The notes under the pieces: model-generated | What the model was told of the DNA's origin: nothing | Databases searched by the model: none | The model's input: the letters and a program-made list of their open reading frames with translations, nothing else | In this document: positions 6,725 to 12,681 of the stretch, piece after piece | How positions within the stretch are numbered: the first letter of the stretch is position 1 | Layout of the letters: every line of letters starts with the position of its first letter | Assembly: GCA_900551665.1 (NCBI GenBank) | Contig: URWW01000043.1 | Coordinates: forward strand, 1-12,681 | Length of the DNA: 12,681 bases | Direction of reading: 5' to 3' | Origin: an uncultured Collinsella sp. | GTDB lineage: Bacteria; Actinomycetota; Coriobacteriia; Coriobacteriales; Coriobacteriaceae | Made by a program: the position numbers and the translations under genes

Positions 6725-7540
6725 TTACTCGTAATCGTTCAGGATGTCGCCAAGCGGATCGCCGGTGCCGGCAGAGCCGCCGCTGTTCTTGGCCAGGTCC
6801 TTGAGGCCGAGGTACAGCAGGGCGAGGGACACGCCGATGACGCCGAGGGCGATGAGCGTGAGCTGCGGGATGGCGGCGAGGACGAAGCCGAGCGCGAAGA
6901 ACGGCCAGACCTCCTTGGTCGCCATCATGTTGATGACCATGGCGTAACCGACGGCGGCGACCATGCCGCCGCCGACGGCCATGCCGCCGGACAGCCACGC
7001 GGGCATCATGTTGAGCACGTTGGTCACGATCTCGGGCGAGACGAAGCACAGGGCCACGGCCGGGATGGCGATGCGAACGCCCTGCATGAGGATGGCCAGG
7101 ATCTGCCACATCTCAACACCCTTGAAGTCGCCCTTCTCGGCGGCGGCGTCCATGGCGTGGACCATGGGGATGGCGAGCGTGCGGCAGAGCATCGTCAGGA
7201 ACAGGCCGGCCACGGACAGCGGCACGGCGAGCGCGATGGAGGTGGTGATGGCGGTCTGGGAGTCGGCCGTGCCGCCGTCGAGCGCGAGCACCATGATGAT
7301 GGCGGACGCAACGGAAGCCAGGGCCGCATCGGGCGCGATGGCGGCGCCGACGTTCGCCCACCCGAGGGCGATCATCTGCAGGGAGCCGCCGAGCATGACG
7401 CCCTCCTGCAGGTGGCCGGTCACGAGACCGATGAGCGTGCAGGCCACGAGCGGCTGGTGGAACTGGAACTCGTCCAGAACACCCTCCATACCGGCCAGCA
7501 GCGCGATGATGGCGATCAAAACGATCGAAAGTGCTGACAT
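6725..7540 (-). CDS. manY: PTS mannose-family EIIC membrane subunit
   Basis: A 271-residue very hydrophobic permease subunit that partners EIID in the sugar-translocating channel. It has a hydrophobic start (IVLIAIIALLAGMEGVLD), an EFQFHQPLV segment, and the EIIC-Man signature region GGSLQMIALGWANVGAAIAP (51-70). Several further spans follow, with a hydrophilic DAAAEKGDFKG loop near the middle. The C-terminus is short and polar. The ATG follows an AGGAGGG Shine-Dalgarno that overlaps the end of manX, and only 10 bases separate the two genes. This close packing indicates one mRNA with coupled translation. Confidence 0.95.
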   Translation of the reverse strand: MSALSIVLIAIIALLAGMEGVLDEFQFHQPLVACTLIGLVTGHLQEGVMLGGSLQMIALGWANVGAAIAPDAALASVASAIIMVLALDGGTADSQTAITTSIALAVPLSVAGLFLTMLCRTLAIPMVHAMDAAAEKGDFKGVEMWQILAILMQGVRIAIPAVALCFVSPEIVTNVLNMMPAWLSGGMAVGGGMVAAVGYAMVINMMATKEVWPFFALGFVLAAIPQLTLIALGVIGVSLALLYLGLKDLAKNSGGSAGTGDPLGDILNDYE

Positions 7541-7550
7541 ATTCCCTCCT

Positions 7551-8543
7551 TTACTGGGCGGCCAGCTCGGACTTGGCCTTCTTGATCATCGCGTCGAAGG
7601 ACTCGGCGGAATCGGCCGGGACCTTGCGGATATCGAAGGTGATGCCGCGGGCGGCGAGCTTCTCGAGCGTCTTGACATCGTCGTTATCCATGGCGATGGC
7701 GTTGGTCACGACGACCTTGCCCACGGAGTGGGCCATCGAGCCGAGGTTGACCTCCTTGATGTCCACGCCGCCCTCGACCGCGCGGAGCAGGTCCTGCGGG
7801 GTCTCGAACAGGAGCATGGCCTTGGTGGCGCCGAAGCGCGGGTCCTTGGCGACCTCGATCATCTTCTGGACCGGGACGACATGGGCCTTAACTCCGGGAG
7901 GCGCGGCCTCCATGATCATGGACTTGCGCAGGTCATCGTGGGAAACGGCGTCGGACACGACGATGATGCGATCGGGTTTGGTCATCTTGGTCCACGTGGT
8001 TGCCACCTGACCGTGGAGCAGGCGGGTGTCGACGCGCGCGAGCACGAACTTGATGTGCCCGTCGCCGAGGACCGTGCCCTCGGGAATGGCGCCCTGATGG
8101 GCGGCCGGGGCAGCGGCTGCCGCGGGCTTGGCCTCCACAGGCTCGAGAGACTCGGGCTTGACGCGAACGCCGGCGCGGGCCTCGGAAATGACGTGCTTGG
8201 CGATATCGTGGGCCGTCTTGGATGCGTCGAAGCGAGCGGTGTACACCTCGACGAGCATCGGCAGGTTCACGCCAGTCAGGATCGCCCAGCTGGGATGGGC
8301 GTCGAACAGACCGCTGATCTGGTTGAAGGGGGTGCCGCCCCACAGATCGACGAGGAACAAGACGTCCTCGGGATCGTCGAAGGAAGCGACCGCCTCTTCC
8401 ACCTTCTGGCGGAAGTCGTCCGGACCCATGCTCGGCATGAGGGAAACCGTGGCGACGTTGGGCTGGTCGCCGAAGACCATCGAACCGGTCATCTTGAGAC
8501 CCTCTGCCAAGTCACCGTGGCTTGCCAAAACGATACTTACCAT
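7551..8543 (-). CDS. manX: PTS mannose-family EIIAB, cytoplasmic phosphotransfer protein
   Basis: A fused EIIA-EIIB protein of 330 residues that takes phosphate from HPr and passes it to the incoming sugar. The EIIA domain (1-130) has the phospho-histidine H9 in VLASHGD and a DLWGGTPFNQ segment at 66-75. An Ala/Pro-rich hinge (about 131-156) leads to the EIIB domain (163-330), where H177 in RLLHGQV is the second phosphorylation site. The open frame extends 25 codons further upstream to 8618, but the ATG at 8543 is chosen because GAGGAGG (8557-8551) lies seven bases before it, because its N-terminus MVSIVLASHG matches the family, and because the extension runs into the likely promoter. It is the first gene of the manXYZ-manO operon. 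Confidence 0.95.
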   Translation of the reverse strand: MVSIVLASHGDLAEGLKMTGSMVFGDQPNVATVSLMPSMGPDDFRQKVEEAVASFDDPEDVLFLVDLWGGTPFNQISGLFDAHPSWAILTGVNLPMLVEVYTARFDASKTAHDIAKHVISEARAGVRVKPESLEPVEAKPAAAAAPAAHQGAIPEGTVLGDGHIKFVLARVDTRLLHGQVATTWTKMTKPDRIIVVSDAVSHDDLRKSMIMEAAPPGVKAHVVPVQKMIEVAKDPRFGATKAMLLFETPQDLLRAVEGGVDIKEVNLGSMAHSVGKVVVTNAIAMDNDDVKTLEKLAARGITFDIRKVPADSAESFDAMIKKAKSELAAQ

Positions 8544-8550
8544 CACACAA

Positions 8551-8557
8551 CCTCCTC
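8551..8557 (-). promoter_or_regulatory. Ribosome binding site deciding the manX start
   Basis: GAGGAGG on the - strand, seven bases before the ATG at 8543. No comparable site precedes the longer frame's start at 8618. Confidence 0.8.
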
Positions 8558-8563
8558 TGTTGC

Positions 8564-8589
8564 TACACGTTTTGAACACAACACGTGTA
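8564..8589 (-). promoter_or_regulatory. Inverted repeat, candidate operator of the PTS operon
   Basis: TACACGT (8564-8570) and ACGTGTA (8583-8589) are perfect inverted 7-mers 12 bases apart. The right part also forms the 8-base palindrome ACACGTGT (8581-8588). The element lies just after a candidate -10 box, where a repressor would block initiation. The protein that would bind it is unknown. Confidence 0.4.
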
Positions 8590-8618
8590 ATGGTATGCCG
8601 CTCGTCTGCATTAAACAA
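8590..8618 (-). promoter_or_regulatory. Candidate sigma-70-type promoter of the manXYZ-manO operon
   Basis: On the - strand TTGTTT (8618-8613) and TACCAT (8595-8590) are spaced by 17 bases, matching 3/6 and 4/6 of the consensus. The predicted start, near 8583, gives a leader of about 40 bases. The boxes are weak, and other AT-rich promoters further upstream (8650-8740) cannot be excluded. Confidence 0.35.
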
Positions 8619-8765
8619 CCCTTCGTCGAACTGCGGGAATAGTGCATATTCGCTGTTAGATGGGTCTTTTATTTAATTTCGTTGTTAACAGAATCCTTAT
8701 CTTCGCAGCTAGATATCCGTGTTTATGCATATATTCGCAAATCGTTTCATTACTCAGCGCATACA
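8619..8765. other. AT-rich intergenic regulatory region upstream of the PTS operon
   Basis: No coding sequence is supported here. The stretch is much richer in A and T than the rest of the window. It contains the palindromes TGTTAACA (8683-8690) and TATGCATA (8724-8731), and a near-repeat: TGCATATTCGC (8643-8653) and TGCATATATTCGC (8726-8738). These features fit regulator binding or an alternative promoter for the - strand PTS genes. Confidence 0.45.
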
Positions 8766-8810
8766 AAGGCCCCCGGGATACCACTCGGCGAACGGTATCC
8801 CAGGGGCCTT
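8766..8810 (-). terminator. Long hairpin after the ABC exporter operon, probable terminator
   Basis: AAGGCCCCCGGGATACC (8766-8782) and GGTATCCCAGGGGCCTT (8794-8810) form a 17-bp stem with one C-A mismatch and an 11-base loop. On the - strand the stem ends in CCTTTG, so the T tract is short. It lies 38 bases after the stop of the second ABC gene, which makes transcription termination the likely role. Confidence 0.7.
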
Positions 8811-8848
8811 GAACGACACCTGTCCCCAAATGAGACGTGGATGGGGGC

Positions 8849-10774
8849 CTAGGCGAACTGGCTCCGGTAGAGATCGGCGTAAGGACCGTTCTCCGCGAGC
8901 AGCTCCTCATGAGTGCCCTGCTCGATAATGGTGCCGGCGCGCATATGCAAGATCAGATCGGCGTCCACGATGGTACTCAGACGATGCGCGATCACAAAGC
9001 TGGTGCGCCCGTGCATGAGCGTCTCCATCGCCTGCACGATGTCGCGCTCCGTGCGTGTATCAACGCTCGACGTCGCCTCGTCCAAAATGAGGATTGCAGG
9101 GTCGCACAGAATCACGCGCGCGATGGTGAGCAGCTGACGCTGGCCCTGGCTAATGGTCTCAGCATCGTTTTCGATATGTGTGTCGTAGCCCTGCGGCATC
9201 GTGCGGACGAAGTGGTCCACATGCGCCATCTCGGCCGCACGCACGATTTCCTCGCGAGTGGCATCGGGGCGGCCATAGGCGATGTTCTCGGCGATCGTCC
9301 CGTCGAACAGCCATGCATCCTGCAGCACCATGCCAAAGTTCCCGCGCAGGTCCGGGCGAGCCATCGCATGGGTGTCCACGCCGTCGAGCTCGATCGAGCC
9401 CCCGCCGATTTCGTAAAACCGCATAAGCAGGTTGATGAGCGTGGTCTTGCCGGCGCCGGTGGCACCCACGATGGCGACTTTCTGCCCGGGTTTCACATGG
9501 AACGTCACGTCGCGCATAAGCGGCTTTTCCGGGTCGTACCCAAAGCGCACGCGGCTAAAGTCCACGCGCCCTTCCACGGCGGCGGGAAGCTTCGCGGCAA
9601 CCTCGGGCAGCGGGTCGGGCTCGACCTCCTCCTCGTCCAGGATGTCGAACACGCGCTCGACGCTGGCAAGCGCGTTCTGCAGCGTGTTGATGGTGAACGA
9701 CAGCTGCGTGAGCGGCTCGGAAGCCTGGTGGATGTACTGGAAGAATGCCTGGAACACGCCGATGGTGATCTGGCCGCCCACGAGCATGCCACCCGCCACC
9801 ACGGCGATCAGCACCTGGGCCAGGCGGATGATGAAACGGATCAGCGGGCTGATGGCATTGGTGGCAAAGTCCGCCCGACGGCTGGCGCGGGCGAGCTTGT
9901 CGGACAGCTCGTGCACCCTCGCCGAACTCGACCCCTCGCGGTTGAAGCTCTTGATGATGAGGCGCCCCGAGTAGGCCTCCTCCACCGTCGCGGTGAGCTC
10001 TCCCACGTAGCGCTGACGCTCCGCCGCGAGCTTGAGCGTCCACTTGGACACGCCCTTGGTGACGAAGGTCGACACGAGGGCGAACGCCAAGAAGATCGCG
10101 GTGAGCAGCACGCTGTAGCGCAGCATCATATAGAGCGCGCCGATGATCGTGCCAACCGCGCTCATGAGCTTGAGCAAGCCGGTCTGAAGCACCTCGGACA
10201 TCTTGTCCAGGTCGTTGGTGGCGCGGCTCACCACCTCGCCGGGCTTGTGGCCGTCGTAGAATTTCAGCGGCAGGCGGCTGAGCTTCTCGGCGATGCTCCG
10301 GCGCAGTGAAAGGTTGAGCTTCTCGGCAAAGCCCGCCATGACGAAGCACTGCACGGAGTACAGCGCGCAGGCGCCCGTCCAAATGCCGAAATAGGTAGCG
10401 AGCTCGCGACCGCCGGTCTCCCAACCCACCGTGAAGGCGCGGCCCTCGGCAAAAGCGGCCTGGATATTGGCCCACAGCACGTCGATCACGCGCGCACTGT
10501 ACGCCGGCGCGGCAACATGGAAGCCCGTGTACACGAGGATGGCGGCAATCACCACACCGAAACGCCAGCGCTCGCCCGCCGCGGCACGCCATAGACGGCG
10601 CACCGTCCCCCAGGTGTCTTTGGGGACCTCGAGCTCCTCCTCGGGCGTGCCGGAGGCATCGGCCATGGCCTGCGCGTCGTCAATGGCGCCCTGCTTGCGC
10701 TCGCGTTCGATGCGGGCGTTCTCGGAGAACAGCTCGTCGGAACCGTCGTCGCGCTTCTTCTTATCCCACGCCAT
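8849..10774 (-). CDS. ABC exporter subunit with intact catalytic site (TM288/BmrD-like)
   Basis: A 641-residue half-transporter: a transmembrane domain followed by an ATPase domain, pairing with the upstream gene product to export lipids, drugs or peptides. The N-terminus is an unusual hydrophilic stretch of about 65 residues, rich in charged residues, before the first span. Six spans are expected over about 73-370. The ATPase domain shows Walker A GATGAGKTT (K443), signature S542-Q-G-Q545 in place of SGGQ, Walker B ILILDE with catalytic E566, and switch H597. This is the pattern of the catalytically complete partner in heterodimeric exporters such as TM287/288 and BmrCD. The ATG follows AGGGAGG (10789-10783) by eight bases, and one base separates it from the stop of the first subunit. 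The substrate cannot be predicted. Confidence 0.94.
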   Translation of the reverse strand: MAWDKKKRDDGSDELFSENARIERERKQGAIDDAQAMADASGTPEEELEVPKDTWGTVRRLWRAAAGERWRFGVVIAAILVYTGFHVAAPAYSARVIDVLWANIQAAFAEGRAFTVGWETGGRELATYFGIWTGACALYSVQCFVMAGFAEKLNLSLRRSIAEKLSRLPLKFYDGHKPGEVVSRATNDLDKMSEVLQTGLLKLMSAVGTIIGALYMMLRYSVLLTAIFLAFALVSTFVTKGVSKWTLKLAAERQRYVGELTATVEEAYSGRLIIKSFNREGSSSARVHELSDKLARASRRADFATNAISPLIRFIIRLAQVLIAVVAGGMLVGGQITIGVFQAFFQYIHQASEPLTQLSFTINTLQNALASVERVFDILDEEEVEPDPLPEVAAKLPAAVEGRVDFSRVRFGYDPEKPLMRDVTFHVKPGQKVAIVGATGAGKTTLINLLMRFYEIGGGSIELDGVDTHAMARPDLRGNFGMVLQDAWLFDGTIAENIAYGRPDATREEIVRAAEMAHVDHFVRTMPQGYDTHIENDAETISQGQRQLLTIARVILCDPAILILDEATSSVDTRTERDIVQAMETLMHGRTSFVIAHRLSTIVDADLILHMRAGTIIEQGTHEELLAENGPYADLYRSQFA

Positions 10775-10775
10775 G

Positions 10776-12593
10776 CTACTCGCCTCCCTTCATCTGACTC
10801 TCCGCGATCTCGCGATACACCTCGCAGCCCTCCATGAGCTCCTCGTGCGTACCCTTGCCCACAATGCGGCCATCCTTGAGTACGACGATCTGATCGGCAT
10901 GCAAGATGGTGTTGATGCGCTGGGCGATGATGAGCACGGCGGCGTTGCGCGTCTCGGGCTTGAGGGCGCGACGCAGAGCCGCATCGGTCTTGAAGTCGAG
11001 GGCGGAGAAACTGTCGTCGAAGATATAGAGGTCCGCGTGCTTCATGAGGGCGCGGGCGATGGCCAGGCGCTGGCGCTGGCCGCCGGAGAAATTCGTGCCG
11101 CCCTGGGCAACCGGGGCGTCCAGGCGCTCGGGCAGGCCCCACACAAAGTCGGATTGGGCCACGTCGAGGGCGTGGCGCATCTCGGTCTCGGTCGCGCCGG
11201 CACGGCCATCGCGCAAGTTGCTGGCGATGGTGCCCGAGAACAACCAGGCCTTCTGCGGCACATAGGCGATGCGCTCGCGCAGGTCGTGCTGGGTCATGGA
11301 GCGCACGTCAGCGCCGGAAAAGCGCACCGAGCCGTCCGTGACGTCGTGCAAGCGCAGCAGCATCTTGGCGATGGTGGATTTGCCCGAACCGGTGGAGCCG
11401 ATGATCGCGGTGGTCTGGCCCCGATGGCAGGAAAAATCGATATCGTGCAAGGTGTCCTCGTCCGCATCGGGGAAGCGGAAGGAGACATGGTTGAACGTGG
11501 CAACCGGGGCGGTATCGGGCCGGGAGGCATCGAAGGCTCCGCCCTCGTCCGTCACAGCAGCCTCGCCCACCGCGACGACCTCGCCCGCCGCGGCGACCTC
11601 ACCATTCGGCCCCGGCGCCAGAGGCGCGGTGCCCGTGCCGTCGAGGATGCTCGGCTTCTTCTCGATCACCTCGGCACAGCGCTGCAGGCACACGATGGCG
11701 CGCGGCACCATCAGCGCGACGAACTGGGCCATCATGATGTAGAACATGATGAGCATGGCATACTCGACCACCGCGGAGATGTTGCCGATCTCCATGGCGT
11801 GTGCGCCCACGCGGTTGCCTCCGAGCCACATGAGCAGCACCTCGGCGATGTTCATAAGGCAAAAGCTGAAGCAGTCCACGCCCGCAAAGATCCAGTTCAC
11901 CTTGATCGCCGCAGCGGCGTAATCGGTGAACACGCGACCCATGCGGCCCTCCTCGTGGCGCTCTTTGCCAAAGGCGCGAATCACGCGGACGCCGATGATG
12001 TTCTCGCGCAGGACCACGTTCATGCGGTCGATGAAACCCTGCATCTTCTCGAAGATTGGGGCCGCGCGGCGCACCGCGATCACGGCGAACACCATGACCA
12101 CGGAGACCACCGCGAGCATCATGGCGCCCATCTGCGCGTCGACGCGGAAGGACAGCACCGTGCCCATGACGCAGATGATGGGAACCGGCAGCATGGCCTG
12201 GGTGGCGAGCATGACCGTCTGCTGGATGACGTTCACATCGTTTAAGGTGCGGGTGATCATGGAGCCGGTGCCGAACTCCTCGAAGTCGCCGCCCGAGAAG
12301 GCGAGCGAGGCATCGTACACGGCATTGCGGATATCGCGACCCACATAGGAGGCGAGGCGAGCGCACAGGTAATTGCCCAGCAGGGCGCCGCCACTCGCAC
12401 AGCAGCACGCAACGAGCATCTTAAGGCCCTGACCGATGATGAAATCTGTGTTCCCGCTGGTCACGCCCTGATTGATCATGCCGGCGAGCATAGTGGGGAC
12501 ATACAGCGTGCCCGCTACATCCAGCAGCAACGCCGCAAGCGTCGCCGCAACGAGGGCCTTATACGGTTTGATGGTTCGCAACAACAGTCTCAT
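10776..12593 (-). CDS. ABC exporter subunit with degenerate ATPase site (TM287/BmrC-like)
   Basis: A 605-residue half-transporter forming the other side of the heterodimer. Six spans are expected over about 13-300, then an ATPase domain with Walker A GSTGSGKST (K405), canonical signature S503-G-G-Q506, Walker B YIFDD where D527 replaces the catalytic glutamate, and Q558 where the switch histidine is expected. These replacements match the degenerate-site subunit of TM287/288. An Ala/Gly/Val/Glu-rich linker (about 318-363) between the domains is some 30 residues longer than in TM287. The start is set at the ATG at 12593: GGGAGGGG (12610-12603) sits nine bases upstream, and the resulting N-terminus MRLLLRTIKPYK aligns with TM287. 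A GTG at 12638 or ATG at 12632 would add 13-15 residues with weaker sites. First gene of a two-gene operon. Confidence 0.94.
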   Translation of the reverse strand: MRLLLRTIKPYKALVAATLAALLLDVAGTLYVPTMLAGMINQGVTSGNTDFIIGQGLKMLVACCCASGGALLGNYLCARLASYVGRDIRNAVYDASLAFSGGDFEEFGTGSMITRTLNDVNVIQQTVMLATQAMLPVPIICVMGTVLSFRVDAQMGAMMLAVVSVVMVFAVIAVRRAAPIFEKMQGFIDRMNVVLRENIIGVRVIRAFGKERHEEGRMGRVFTDYAAAAIKVNWIFAGVDCFSFCLMNIAEVLLMWLGGNRVGAHAMEIGNISAVVEYAMLIMFYIMMAQFVALMVPRAIVCLQRCAEVIEKKPSILDGTGTAPLAPGPNGEVAAAGEVVAVGEAAVTDEGGAFDASRPDTAPVATFNHVSFRFPDADEDTLHDIDFSCHRGQTTAIIGSTGSGKSTIAKMLLRLHDVTDGSVRFSGADVRSMTQHDLRERIAYVPQKAWLFSGTIASNLRDGRAGATETEMRHALDVAQSDFVWGLPERLDAPVAQGGTNFSGGQRQRLAIARALMKHADLYIFDDSFSALDFKTDAALRRALKPETRNAAVLIIAQRINTILHADQIVVLKDGRIVGKGTHEELMEGCEVYREIAESQMKGGE

Positions 12594-12602
12594 ACGCACG
12601 TT

Positions 12603-12610
12603 CCCCTCCC
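12603..12610 (-). promoter_or_regulatory. Ribosome binding site deciding the first ABC gene start
   Basis: GGGAGGGG on the - strand, nine bases before the ATG at 12593. A small hairpin (GGCCG/CGGCC, 12611-12626) abuts it on the 5' side. In the remaining leader, up to the window edge at 12681, no convincing promoter was seen. Confidence 0.7.
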
Positions 12611-12681
12611 GGCCGCCCCCACGGCCAGACATATGCACCTCAAGTCAATACCAAATCCTACCTGAACAACTTGGCGTCCCG

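Noticed and set aside
8544..8618. N-terminal extension of manX to 8618
   Set aside because: The extra 25 residues do not match EIIA proteins, lack a ribosome site, and overlap the candidate promoter and palindrome.
8740..8760. Possible catabolite-response (cre) site, TGAAACGATTTGC on the - strand
   Set aside because: Spacing between TGAAA and the central CG is one base short of the cre consensus, so the match fails.

Overview
The window looks like a chromosomal stretch of a high-GC Gram-positive bacterium, most likely a coriobacterium (Collinsella/Olsenella-like Actinomycetota). Three things point there: strong GC bias at third codon positions; an actinobacterial-style cell-wall cluster (SEDS protein, PbpA-type transpeptidase, PASTA kinase); and, beside it, a mannose-family PTS with a ManO/DUF956 gene that otherwise resembles those of Lactobacillales. 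The taxonomic call is inference, because no database search was possible.

Left block, + strand, 1-4957. The C-terminal tail of an upstream gene stops directly against the start of a 938-residue protein. That protein joins a complete SEDS (FtsW/RodA) glycosyltransferase to a complete class B penicillin-binding protein of the PbpA type. It is followed 57 bp later by pknB, a Ser/Thr kinase with one membrane span and four PASTA domains. The block ends in a strong intrinsic terminator. It appears to encode a fused peptidoglycan polymerase-crosslinker and the muropeptide-sensing kinase likely to control it.

Middle block, - strand, 5032-8618. Reading leftwards it holds a promoter with an overlapping palindrome, then manX (EIIAB), manY (EIIC), manZ (EIID), a pair of tandem hairpins, manO (DUF956), a tRNA-Arg(CCT) with encoded CCA, and a terminator. 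The four protein genes form a sugar phosphotransferase operon. The hairpins probably lower or uncouple expression of manO. The tRNA terminator converges on the pknB terminator.

Right block, - strand, 8766-12593. Two overlapping-style ABC exporter genes are separated by one base and form a heterodimer. The first subunit has a degenerate Walker B and switch residue (TM287-like). The second has the intact catalytic residues but a non-canonical signature motif (TM288-like). A long hairpin follows the second gene. No mobile element, CRISPR array or insertion sequence was seen. The most unusual item is the SEDS-PBP fusion and its Ser/Thr-rich joining linker next to a kinase gene.
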